64,000 bases of DNA from Paralvinella palmiformis (GCA_025642065.1 JAODUP010000838.1:124001-188000), one strand, 5' to 3'; shown: positions 13,391-23,342, counted from the first letter of the stretch. Notes: generated from the sequence alone by a model not told the origin. Made by a program: numbers and translations.

Positions 13391-16300
13391 AAGTCTTATT
13401 TTACATGTAAAGCACTTTTGAACATGCTGTACAATATTATGGAGAGTGCTATATAAATGTTGTATGTAATAATAAAAATGATTATTTAATTAATCAATCA
13501 ATCAACAGCACCAAAGGCCTAATAAAAAACATTTATTAAATATTATTTTAAGAGTGGGGTTATGTCCGAAATGTGTATTAGTGAGTGGGGTTTTGTCTGA
13601 TGGGGTTATGTCCGATGGGGTTTTGTCCGAGTGGGGTTTTGTCCTGGATTCCATAACACAGCTGCCTGTCATTAGGATAAATAACCAGGAGGAATGAATG
13701 AACAATGCTGTGTTTGAAGAGTGGTTAAACCATGAAAAAGAAGAAGCAAAACATATTGCTATTCATCAACAATGTATATGACTTCCCCTTGAACTTCTCT
13801 CTCTGATGGCAACACTGAGGTTACTACCTAAGCATGAACGCTTACAATAAGACTGATAACGAAGTAGCTAGAAGTATTACGGACAATTATTTGCATACTC
13901 TTTCCACTTATTTCTTTGATAAAGAAGCATGCAATTAACAAGGTAGAAATTACTGTTATTGTTGCTTGATATTTTTGTGATTTATGAACATTAGTCAATA
14001 CCTATATAACAGCTTACCATTGAATGTCCATATGAACTCCTCTTGTTGTTATGTTGACCCACTTGTGCAGCTGCAATAACATAACACTGATTGTCAATGG
14101 CTCGACTTCTTAGTAATGTCTGCAAAAGAAAATGAACTTGAAGTATAAATTAGTCAAACTGCATTAGTATTCCACACATATGGCTAAACTAGCTTAGAAA
14201 ACTGATTTTATAAAAAAAATTACTGAATGGACGCTAGGATGAGTCATTCCTGTATGGTTTCAGATATGATAGATCAGCATATGATCAAATTGATACAATA
14301 CATCCTCTTTTGTTTTAATTAAAGCACACTACATCGCTACCATATTAGCTGTATTTTTCACCAGTAGTGATTAATAAAAAGTCATTAGTGGAGGATATAG
14401 TATCATAATACGAGGTGTGGCAACTAACCTCCCAGTGAGCTTTGCCTGTTGGTACTGTAAATGCAGCTGGAAATGTGAGGATATCCGCTCCTTGCTGAGT
14501 CAGGGAAATAGACAGCTCTGGAAATCTAACATCGTAACACCAACTTGTTAAGGAAATAGTAAGATCTGGAATAAGAATTTTGCATTCACAACCCCCCCCA
14601 ATGCACACACACACACACATACACACACACACACACACCACCACCACCACCACCATTATAAATATCTTGAAGTAATTATCCACCTTCAGTTAGCTGCCTT
14701 GGACACAGAAAAGAAAATTTACATAAACATTGTTTTGGATATTTTGTATTAATATATACCAACCACATTTCTAGTTTTGGATTCAATTAATTCAAACTCG
14801 AAATATTTTATAAATAAGAGTCTACTAGGAGAATAAGTCCACTGAAAATAATGTATTTATATATTAATCCAAATTTCTATCAGTTTGGGATTCATTAAGA
14901 AAAGGATTGACTGTTTTGAAGATCATATTTTTACAAGTAACAAAATAATCATTGCATCATTAACATCCTTTATTTTGTTCAGCTGCCAGTTTGCTACAAA
15001 TATTAATTTAAGGGTTTACATTAGAATATTGTTTTACACATAAGCAGCCAGCATTACAGCCTGAATCTGTTATTCTCATACAGGTAGTATCAAATATTTA
15101 TATGTAGAGTTGTATATAAATAGACTTCCTGTCTGAAATAAAAATGTTTAACCATTCCAAATGTACTTAGCATATATACATATTAACAAGCTGCGTTATT
15201 GATTGTTAAGACTGCTGTATGCTTTGTTTACATTAGTGTAGCTTTTACACTAAATACACATGCAGTTACTCTCCATTTTTCGGACAGGTCTCAGGGGAGG
15301 GACCAAATGACACACGTCCTCCAGGTTGGGCATGGTGATAACAATCCCACGCCATAAAAACAAAACTGTTATGGAAACTCCAACAACAATTAACATTGTT
15401 GTTGTAGCCTTATGTCCCACTGGGGATGAAGAAGATAAGTATGTAACTAATGTAGATAGATGTAATTTTTCTCTCTCTTCTCATTCCAGCGAAGTTGTTA
15501 TATAGCCATTTTGGGTGTTTCTAATTCTTTCACTATGTCATGGCTTTTGAAATTACATCAATAATGAATATATGAACAATAAACAAATTAATTAGGTGTG
15601 TTTTTGCTGTCGGCTTTCGAAGCCAAACTTAATCATAACAACTGCCATTATTATCTAATCCAAAGCTCTAATTAATGACGTGCCCACAAAAGTGTAGGTC
15701 CAAATCGGCTGCGATACGAAAACGGCACACTATGACCAATAGAACCGCCTCCATAAAGTATTAGAGGCAGATGTTATTTTTGGAATGTATATAATTCATC
15801 TATCTAAGACTTGTCATTACTATCGATATATGTGAGCATGTGTAGTTGAACAGAGCGGTATATGAGGCCACGCAAAATTGACCATAGAATCCACATCAAA
15901 GGAAAACAATTACAGCAAACACTATGTTAATTATTTCCAAAGCTGGCACATGGGAACTACTAATAAGCTACTTCAAACAGCATTACAGAAATGAACACAA
16001 AGCAGCAGACAACCTGAAGCGGTCGTTGTTACCTATCACCACACAATGGGTGAAAATGGTCTAGGATTAAATCGACCCCACCATCATTAACAAATTGTTA
16101 AAGAAGTGCTCTATCAACAATTATTTAGATGGCACGGAAGATAATGTATTTTATGCTGAACATTATGACAAAACTGACCCGGACTCAGAAGGCATTCAGA
16201 TATAACAGATGTGCAGTGAAGAGAGTGATAATGGTGAATTTTTTGGTTTTGAATAAATATTGCTGATTTCAGTGTGTCTTATACGTGGGCTCGACTCTAG

Positions 16301-17024
16301 CAGGGTTTATTGCTCCAAAAAGCGGGTGCATCTTATACACGTGTGTGACTTATACGTGAGTATATTCAGTACTAGTAAGGCTACTACAGAGTCTTATTTG
16401 CTTTCGACCTTGCCTAACAACCAAAATCCAATGTATGGAGAACGTTGTTTAAACATCAATAACCTGACCAGTCATATTGAAATCCACATATTACACTGTA
16501 AATTACTGTATCTATGTATTTATATATAAAATGTGTTTTGCAGTGTAATCCAGAACATGTTTTAATTGTGTATTAAGTGTAAAGTACCTAAGAGCAACCC
16601 ATGTTAATTAAAATAATACACGTAATATTATTATATTGTTATTACAATAATTCATCATCCAACAAGTACTCATTTAAAGCTTAATCAACAACCAGTGGGC
16701 ATGTAACTAGTCAGTAGCTACCAGTAGTTACTGAATTTTAACCAAGAAGATTCCAGTTTCTGTTTCAGTACTTTTTTTCCCTGTTTTACCATAAAACTTC
16801 AGTCATTCTACATGATAGAATGAAGTTTTAGTTTGTTAACATCAATATTGTCAGAAGTTGTAAAGCAATAATTGGTGAAATACTGTAAACAGGTTAGAGT
16901 GTTCAAATAGATTAAGTATATAAGTATCCATGAGCTCAGCTGACTGACAAATTGTGATCTTTTAACTATAACAGTGATATGTTTCCCACAGTGTTTTAAG
17001 TCTATAGTGTGTACAATATGTACA

Positions 17025-17055
<31 letters not shown>

Positions 17056-17689
17056 AAACACACACACACACAGATTTATAAATTTTCAAATATTATTAAA
17101 AGTTTCTTCTAAAATTAGTGAACCTAAAATATTCTAGGATAACGTCAATACAAATCCAGTACAGAGTATGTTGCTCATTACATAATATTTCCACTAGCAC
17201 AAGGATACAATTGCCATGCCAACTTTTCCAACAGGTGTATCAACTGGTGGGCCTATAGAAGTTCCTGGATATGTGAAGTCTGTCTCCTGTAATCTTACAC
17301 CATCCTTTATATCAACATTAAACAGGTGCACCTTACTGTATCTACCCTTGATTTGGCCTTCTTTGTCAATAATTATGTGTGTATTGTAGATCTTAGTACT
17401 CTGTTCAACATTTTCTGTCTGAAAAAGTCCAATTGTATATGCATAGTAAGTACATGTTTATTAATACATATCTGAAATGTTTGTCAATACAAATATTCCA
17501 TCACTTGGTATATTGTTAAGAAAATGTATTTACAATTAAAAATTACATCCATAATTAAATAATTAAAATTATTACTCCATTCACCAAATGCTCTTTACTG
17601 TCCAGATCAGCTTTCCATAAATTAAAAAAAGAATAGCATTTTTATCTATGTGATAAATTGAAAAATTTTAATTATTCTTTCGTGTGCAT

Positions 17690-17731
<42 letters not shown>

Positions 17732-18684
17732 ATATATATATATATATATATATTAGAGAGAGAGAGAGAGAGAGAGAGAAGAGAGAGATGGCGAGATAAA
17801 ACAGTTTAGTATTATGTATAAAGATTTCATGCTTACTTTCTCATGAAAGCCTCCCAATGACAACCATACTCCATTTTCCTTGGCCAAACTCCTATATTTC
17901 TCTATAGTTGGACCCAATAATGTTTCAGAATTGTTTATTGCCATTTTTTGACTGTCGCTGACATAGTCAAAGCATTCAGGCAAAAAAATCATCTGGAAAC
18001 AGGAGTGAGCAACATAATGCCATATCTACATAAAGCAATGCTACAGATGGAAAACAAATATAAACAAAAACAGGAAATTGATATATTATATTAATATATA
18101 TATATATATATTGAATAGATCAATGTACTCATGATATTTTGTCAGAGGTGTTTACTATATCTACCATAAATAAATACCTGTTTAGAAAATAAAAATAAAT
18201 AATATACAGTTTCCTGAGCACCAAACATTTTATTTGCATAATTTCATTTACTTCTGTGTCAGCAAAAAATCCAACAATTTTCCAAAAAGAATGCAGACCT
18301 ATGACCTACAAATCTAATAAAGTCAAAATAAAACAGATATCAACTTACTTCAGCATTTAATGCAACAGCTTTCTCTATCAGCGTTTTCGCCTGTTGAAAA
18401 TTAGCATCTTTGTCAGAAATACTAGTCATCTGAACAATTCCAACTTTCTTTTTCACTTCCTTGCTTCGTGTTTCTTTATTAATGTTTGCCATAACAATGG
18501 ATGATTTGCAGAAATGATGTTTGTTGATTTTGGTCAACTGACTGGAATCACACAAAACATTATATCTTCCTACTTCAGGTAAAGAATTCACAAGGGTGAT
18601 CAATTTCTGTATGATGGTGTTTTGAAGCCTAATACCAGGTGCACGTAGAAACAGAGATGAATGTCGAAAAACATTCAAATTCAT
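4772..18684 (-). CDS. NitFhit: NIT1-FHIT fusion protein (NitFhit)
   Basis: Ten coding exons: 18349-18684, 17837-17992, 17209-17418, 14429-14539, 14018-14119, 7624-7786, 7139-7258, 5365-5540, 5045-5113, 4772-4867; all phases join to 512 aa. Residues about 81-359 are a nitrilase domain like NIT1 (deaminated glutathione amidase), with the Glu-Lys-Cys triad at E118 (FLPECFDY), K193 (YSKVHLF) and C235 ([10 protein letters not shown]). Residues about 366-512 are a Fhit dinucleoside-triphosphate hydrolase: [23 protein letters not shown] and the histidine triad HVHVHVLPR (H461 as nucleophile). Flies and nematodes have the same gene fusion; vertebrates have two genes. The first 64 residues are basic and hydrophobic and could be a mitochondrial presequence; M65 is an alternative start just before the enzyme domain. 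Introns 3 and 7 have U12-type donors. The 6.2-kb intron 6 is full of transposons. Confidence 0.95.
5541..7138 (-). other. U12-type intron 7 of NitFhit (GT-AG)
   Basis: The minus-strand donor is GTATCCTTC, matching the minor-spliceosome 5' site (RTATCCTT). CTTTAAC, a good U12 branch site, has its branch A about 14 nt before the AG at 5541. Splicing joins C to AT, forming the His codon of PVVPGH, exactly as in Fhit proteins. The intron interrupts the Fhit domain. No element was identified inside it. Confidence 0.8.
8300..11021 (+). mobile_element. CR1/L2-type LINE, nearly complete ORF2, decayed
   Basis: Read in order on the + strand: the end of the endonuclease domain ([11 protein letters not shown] near 8475, later LSDHV), a connecting region, then reverse transcriptase ([17 protein letters not shown] near 9530, [14 protein letters not shown] near 9740, [11 protein letters not shown] near 9920, LYADDTQLY near 10010) and the C-terminal domain ([38 protein letters not shown]), ending at TAA 10867-10869. 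The ORF is broken by a TGA near 8959, frame changes near 9500 and 9985, and a TGA near 10316 that looks like a decayed Arg CGA codon. The 5' part of ORF2 and ORF1 are missing. The element ends in an (ATT)n tail at 10994-11021, the usual 3' end of L2/CR1-like LINEs. It lies in sense opposite to the host gene, inside NitFhit intron 6. Confidence 0.9.
11741..12103 (+). mobile_element. Composite tRNA-derived SINE (SINE-2) with 13-bp target duplication
   Basis: A tRNA-like head has box A (TGGCCTCGCGGTTAAGC) and box B (GGTTCGATTCC). A body follows with CCGTCTCCACTGAATT and GGGGGACGTTAAAGATCC, then a tail containing GACAGCCTCGGGATTTCCCC. Flanks AATTTCACTTATG (11728-11740) and AATTTTACTTATG (12104-12116) differ at one base, which fixes both ends. 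Body or tail pieces recur at 25467-25622, 42028-42083 and 46483-46545. Confidence 0.88.
12865..13651 (-). mobile_element. MULE (Mutator-like) element with phrase-repeat TIRs (GGACAAAACCCCA)
   Basis: The left end (12865-12982) is about six tandem copies of a 14-18 bp phrase, GGACAAAACCCCACTC. The right end (13555-13651) carries the same phrase inverted. CATAACAC flanks both sides (12857-12864, 13652-13659) as target duplication. Between them the minus strand reads [20 protein letters not shown] and HPTIWRAID, the C-terminal RTNNxxEGWH motif of MULE/FLYWCH-linked transposases. Also inside are two (AT)n tracts (13297-13336, 13348-13386) and a LINE-like 3' tail at 13388-13480. It is inserted in the Tigger transposase. 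Confidence 0.88.
13388..13480 (+). mobile_element. LINE/SINE 3' tail fragment
   Basis: TAAAGCACTTTTGAACATG and GAGTGCTATATAAATGTTG, ending in an ATAATA-rich tail, match the 3' end of the LINE fragment at 62.7-63.3 kb and the tail of the SINE at 59.9 kb. Confidence 0.6.
14598..14656. repeat. (AC)n then (ACC)n microsatellite
   Basis: A simple-sequence tract in NitFhit intron 3, about 60 bases upstream of exon 4 in the sense of the gene. It gives a spurious low-complexity open frame on the minus strand. Confidence 0.9.
15853..16372 (+). mobile_element. Pogo/Tigger-like transposase C-terminus and 3' terminus (copy 1)
   Basis: The + strand reads [18 protein letters not shown] near 16100 after a broken helix-rich part; the family form is KKCSISNxLDGTEDD. 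This is followed by GGTTTTGAATAAATATTGCTGA and a terminus GTGACTTATACGTGAGTATA. The same block, inverted, lies at 43499-44036. Multiple stops are present. Confidence 0.75.
17022..17075. repeat. (AC)n (AG)n (AC)n microsatellite
   Basis: Three short dinucleotide blocks in a row within NitFhit intron 3, close to exon 3. Confidence 0.9.
17691..17789. repeat. Compound (CA)n (TA)n (GA)n microsatellite
   Basis: About 40 bases of CA, 25 of TA and 30 of GA adjoin. It begins about 50 bases past the exon 2 donor of NitFhit (gene sense), so length changes could affect that intron. Confidence 0.95.
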
Positions 18685-18773
18685 TTTATTGTTTATATTA
18701 GTATATGTATATATTTATATATCAGCACTTCATCATTTTGTTGTTTCCTATTCTGAAAATAAATTATATATAC

Positions 18774-18842
<69 letters not shown>

Positions 18843-18988
18843 GAATGAGTCGTTGCTTGCGAGTAGTATATTATTTAGGTAATGTTTTTATTTCCCTAAA
18901 AAATGGTCTGATGTTTTTTTTAATTAAAAACAATATATATCAAAAATTTAACTTCAGTTACTTACTTACCCACTTTACAGTGTAAAGT

Positions 18989-19030
<42 letters not shown>

Positions 19031-19796
19031 TTTAATCTTCTTGAAAATAAATATGTTAACTACCTGAAATTTATTTTACTCACACCTAATACAATGTTAT
19101 TGGTATTAAATTTTATCAAAGGTACAGGGCATTATTAAAAGTCCTACACATTCATGCTTGTACTCTATAAGATTTATCGATTACCTCAAAGAACCTGCAC
19201 AGATAATTGGATTTTAAACCTTCTTCATGTGTATTCTTTTAAGCAAGAGTGAACAGCCTCTTTTGTAGAGGTGAATGGCAAACAACAATACAGTCTAAAT
19301 TAAGGGATAATCCAATTTGAGATAAATAGCATGCAATTAATTTCAAGCACTTTCGATATAACTTAAGTGATCAGTTAGGGAACCAGATACCACCAATTTC
19401 ATTTAATTTGTTTAATTTAATACATTTATCAATTTATTTACTGCTTCAGTAAGGTGGAGATGACATGACAGCCAACTGACTTGAATGCTAAATGTCCAAA
19501 TTTATTTACTGAAGACTAACTGTTAACTTTCAATGATGCATGATGACTGTCAAGTCATGAGATTCAACTCTATGTCATTATCAACTATCGAAGATTAGGA
19601 TCTAATGATACATCAACACAAAAGGGACATTTACGTGATTTTGTAATGCCACCCTTTGACAAAAATAAACCAATGACTGACAGATTTTGTGCCTCATCGG
19701 CTGATGTAACTAGTAATGATAATGATAGAGCTATTCTAGAATAATTCTAGACTAATTGTTATCACACATAGTCACAGCCACAGGACACACCACATA
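18685..19796. other. Upstream region of NitFhit; repeats only
   Basis: It holds two long (AT)n tracts (18765-18841 and 18991-19025) and a perfect 21-base palindrome at 18970-18990. No exon was seen. The NitFhit promoter should lie here, but no convincing TATA or initiator can be told apart from the AT background. Confidence 0.5.
18970..18990. repeat. Perfect palindrome next to (AT)n tract
   Basis: CCACTTTACA, a central G and TGTAAAGTGG form a perfect inverted repeat, directly followed by a 35-base (AT)n run. Confidence 0.9.
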
Positions 19797-20214
19797 AGGG
19801 AACTGGACTATTCGCCCTTGATTTCATTCACCTTGCAGTTAATTTCACCCTGTTTTATATTCACCTTCAAGATCCATCGCCCTCCATTTTATTCGCCCCT
19901 CAATTAGTTAAAATACAAGTTATTACCAAATAGATCAAATACATTGTATTATCAAATAGTCAAAATACAATATATTATCAAACAGTGCTGCATCCAGTTC
20001 AATTTTTTTGGCAATCAACTGTGCTTGGACATCCACAAAGCTGGCCTCTTGGTGGAGCAAGTGGACTAGCTGGTAGAATGTCAAGTTGTGTCAGTGGATT
20101 TTTTAGTTCAGTCATCAGTTCCAGCACTCACAGTCATTATTTGTTTGGATATATAATACTGTGGTTAAACACAGACCAGCATGCTGGAGGCCAGATGGTG
20201 CCGTGTACCCATGT

Positions 20215-20790
20215 GTTCTAACTGTAATCAAGCATTTGGTGCAGTGAGTGGAGTATCGGGACAGCAAGGGTGTAAAGGGCAAAGATGGTTGCAAATACAT
20301 GCTGGATTTGTTCTGCTGGTAGAAAGGGCTAACAGAAGAGCTGGTGGATCAACAATTTATGTGTTTTAGCATCTTCCATGTATACCACAGCCAAACCCAA
20401 ATCCTGAACTTTGCAGCAAATAGCCTGACTTCATTGAAAATGGTACCCTCTGATCCTCACGTCAGGGATTACTTCACGGATAGCACACCAGAGTGCAGCC
20501 TCAAAGTCTAAAATGACTGTGATGACAGATGGTGAAGTCTGCAGCTGTTGTACAACATGCTGAAGGATGGTGCCATAGTCTGCAGTGACCTTGCCAGACA
20601 TAAGGGGGAAGACGGGGGGACCTGCTAAACATTGTCACTGCTCTTTAAGAATGCATGGATTGACCACAGCTGTGTAAAGGGAGTACTGTCAGGCTTGAAT
20701 GGACATGCCATCAATGTACCACTCCTGCACTCCCTTCAGCAGTGACAGCAAAGTGGCTGTGAAAAAATTAAATGTCACCTCGGGCCAACG
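20215..20790 (-). pseudogene. MULE transposase pseudogene
   Basis: From high to low coordinate the minus strand reads GVQEWYIDGMSIQA (YIDGTFK-type motif with the first catalytic Asp), stops, FPLMSGKVTADYGTILQHVV, ITVILDFEAALWCAIREVIP (second catalytic Asp), DVRIRGYHFQ, CKVQDLGLAVVYMEDAKTHK and PFLPAEQIQHVF. The order and spacing match the MULE transposase domain found with FLYWCH fingers. At least four in-frame stops show it is dead. It lies within the phrase-repeat TIRs of 19797-23342, so it is probably that element's own transposase. Confidence 0.85.
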
Positions 20791-21124
20791 TGAATGTCTG
20801 CACATAGGAAAAGGGTCTGGGAATGCAGCCGCCTCAACATCGAATTTCAGTGTAGTAGGATTGGTGGGTCGGTTACCTTGCCAATGCTTGTTAACTATGC
20901 ATATAAGTGAAGAGTGTTTTGAGATGGCTTCAATGGGGGCAGATGGTGGTAAATGTTGTTGTAATGCAAGAGTGATATGCACTCTGTTGTGGTTTTGGTT
21001 CGATGTGGTGTTACGTTAGATGTGATGTTGGACAGGAGAGCAAGGGTTTTGTCACTTCTGTGATGTGAACTGACCAGGTCATATGTCATTTCAGATGGAC
21101 ACATACACATAGGGTCTATATATG

Positions 21125-22368
21125 GTATCCGGACATTTAGCCAATGGACATTTAGCCATTATTTGCTGGAGGACATTTAGCCAACATTCAAAAATTTATA
21201 TTGTACATGTATATTGTTATATTTTTTAGTTTGTGTATGCTCGGTCAATATTATGTTCTGTTTATGGATGTTGCAAATATAGGCCTATCTTTAGATAAGA
21301 TGTTAGCAACATAATAATTATTGCTGCTTTTTTTAAATTTATTATATACAATGTTTGTGTTGCAAATTTTAGATTGAGACATTTGTTTATGATCATTAGA
21401 TTCATGCAGTGAATTGAATAAAATAAAATTACATACACTATGACAATTGAATATAACAGCTGTGGACTATATGTAACATCTGTGTTTGCAAGTTTTAGAA
21501 TATAAGACATCAATTCATGTTTGTTACATTCTTACAATGAATTACAAAACTACAATTACATACACTAGTTTGTACTTATTGAAACAACTATATTTATAGT
21601 GAAAGCTCACATAACATATTTTTAAGGCTGTTGTTTGTTGATGATAAAGGTCCCAGCACTCTACACGTGTGCACCAAGTTTGGGTGTTTCCAGTGCTCGG
21701 ACACGGAACAGCAAGCCAAGAATCGGAATCATGTTTGTTGGTGATAAAGATCCGAGCACTCAGCATCTGAACCATGCATCATCAATATTATTATAAATCC
21801 AAGCAATTTCATGATCATTTTTCATCTGCTCGCATCTGACATTTATAATTATAAGAAATGCATTATTTATGGTTCCCCCAGCCAAGGAAATATTATTTTC
21901 TACAGGTTTACTATTTATTAATTTTTTTATTCTAAGTGGGGTTTTTTCCAAAGGCAGGATTTTTTTGATGAGATTTTCAGATTTTGTCAAATTCAAAGAC
22001 ATTTTCAGGACTGGGAACATTAATTTTTTATATTCCAGGTTTTCTAGGACACCTGGGAACCCCGATTATTTGTAAAGCTGCACAGCTGTTCTATTGATCG
22101 TCTATTTCTTTGATTTTCATTTGTACCTCTTCAAAACTATGAAAAGCATCTTCTACTTTCAATCCAAATATAACTACTACATGCTTGACCGCCATATTTG
22201 AGCAGAAGTAATAGCAATCAAGGAATAATTGGCGCATGCACATTGAGTGCTCGGACCCATAATACTGAGATACAGGGTTCCGATGCTCGGATACGTAACC
22301 ACTTCGAATTTTTAAATGTTGGCTAAATGTCCCTCCTGCAAATACTGGCTAAATGTCCCGGATTCCTA
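21125..22368. mobile_element. Short MULE-like element with phrase-repeat TIRs (GGACATTTAGCCA)
   Basis: Left end: ATCCGGACATTTAGCCA, then a second and a third GGACATTTAGCCA, with TATTTGCTGGA between. The right end, inverted, has the same order: ATCCGGGACATTTAGCCA, TATTTGCAGGA, GGACATTTAGCCAACATT. The termini match over about 60 bases. TCTATATATG (21115-21124) and TCTATATATATG (22369-22380) flank it as a probable target duplication. The interior is AT-rich with no transposase. It has two near-copies of GATAAAGRTCCSAGCACTC (about 21637 and 21735) and inverted TGCTCGGA motifs near 22240 and 22280. Confidence 0.8.
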
Positions 22369-22380
22369 TCTATATATATG

Positions 22381-23235
22381 TCGCCCTGTGGAATGCAAAA
22401 ATTACTTAACATATGTGAAAAATATCAGTCTGATCATGATATTATATATAATAGTAAGAAAAGTTTGACCATGTTATTCAAAGCAAAGAAACTTAAAGAT
22501 ATTAAATCTCCACCATTGTACTTGTGTAATAATCAGTTCGACTATGTTAATAATTGTAGATATTTAGGTATTAAAATAGAAACCTACTCTTGTAAATCTG
22601 ATATGAAAAGACAACTTTGTAAATTCTATGCCAATGCAAATATGCTGATTAGAAAATTTTATTTTTGTTCTGATGATGTCAAGGTATTCTTATTTAAATC
22701 ATACTGTACTAACCTATACTCTACACAATTCTGGTATAATTCTTCTGAAACCCTTATGAAAAAGCTATGTGTAGGCTATAATAATAGCCTTAAGTGACTA
22801 ATGAAACTGGATAAAGATTGTAGCACAAGTGAAATGTTTGTTCACTATGGCATACCTGCCTTTAGTGAATTACAAAGGAAACCTATTACAAATTTTATCC
22901 ATAGGCTTCAGTCCAGTTCAAATAGTATTATTATGAGTGTTGTTTTATCTTCTGTTCTGTTGTCTTCTCTTATCTGGGACTACTGGCTTAATACTTTACA
23001 CAATAGCAAATGATATTCTATGAAAGTATGATCAGTACATCCTCTGTTTTAATTGTGTTTATGCCCCACTGATAACTTGTTTGTTTTTTAATGTGATGTT
23101 ATGTAAAATGACCTGCCTGATGTTGTAGACTATATAATCTCTTTACTGTGATAATTAGTTACTTGTAAGTTGTATTGTATTACTATGGACTGAGAGTGAG
23201 AGTCTGAAATAAATATTTATTATGTATTATATTAT
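22381..23235 (+). mobile_element. LINE RT C-terminal fragment
   Basis: The + strand reads SPCGMQKLLNICEKYQSDHD, IIYNSKKSLTMLFKAKKL, DYVNNCRYLGIKIE and FKSYCTNLYSTQFWYNSSET, then a stop and MKLDKDCSTSEMFVHYGIPA. This is the post-YADD region of a jockey/CR1-like LINE. It is 5' truncated at the edge of the MULE at 21125-22368 and ends near a TATTATGTATTATATTA-like tail. Confidence 0.8.
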
Positions 23236-23342
23236 ATAACACAACAAGGGAGAATAGTCCCTTTTATTAAGGGCGATTAGCAATAAAGGGCGAATAGTCT
23301 TTTTCTACCGAGGGCGAATGCAACCAAGGGCGAATAGTCCCT

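Larger units (their letters stand above)
11325..13760 (+). mobile_element. Tigger/pogo-like DNA transposon, broken by two insertions
   Basis: The left end near 11325 reads CAGTAAAACATCTC and has repeated GAACACCTC motifs, the style of pogo/Tigger termini. Transposase remnants start near 12190: [20 protein letters not shown] (CENP-B-type helix-turn-helix), then [20 protein letters not shown] near 12680 and [12 protein letters not shown] near 12800 (DDE_1 domain). After the MULE at 12865-13651 the domain resumes with [11 protein letters not shown], a stop, and [13 protein letters not shown] up to about 13740. Several stops are present, so it is dead. The right terminus was not found. Confidence 0.85.
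14540..17208 (-). other. U12-type intron 3 of NitFhit with apparent GG acceptor
   Basis: The donor is GTATCCTTG after ATT (Ile234). TTCCTTAAC, a perfect U12 branch consensus, lies at 14555-14547. To join Ile234 to the catalytic TGT (Cys235) as in all NIT1 proteins, the intron must end ...AAGTTGG. The only nearby AG (…ACAAG) would leave a frame that hits TAG within six codons. The intron also holds the pogo fragment at 15.9-16.4 kb and two microsatellites. Confidence 0.75.
19797..23342. mobile_element. MULE-type element with phrase-repeat TIRs (ACTATTCGCCCTTG)
   Basis: The left end reads AGGGAACTGGACTATTCGCC, then TTGATTTCATTCACC. The inverted right end reads AGGGACTATTCGCCCTTGG, then TTGCATTCGCC, with four to five copies of the phrase between 23243 and 23342. 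The interior carries a MULE transposase relic on the minus strand (20215-20790), a second MULE (21125-22368) and a LINE fragment (22381-23235). A target duplication was not convincing. A stray right-end piece sits at 44150-44210. Confidence 0.8.

Noticed and set aside
14544..14545. Use of the nearer AG (ACAAG) as 3' splice site of NitFhit intron 3
   Set aside because: It shifts the frame, meets TAG after a few codons, and loses the catalytic cysteine block. It is also only about four bases from the branch site.
14345..14683. 112-codon minus-strand open frame as a gene of its own
   Set aside because: Only 14429-14539 is coding (NitFhit exon 4). The rest is intron and an (AC)n tract.
15270..15380. 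GC-richer block (GGACAGGTCTCAGGGGAGGG) as a possible exon
   Set aside because: Neither strand gives a continuous frame or known motif. It may be an unclassified repeat.
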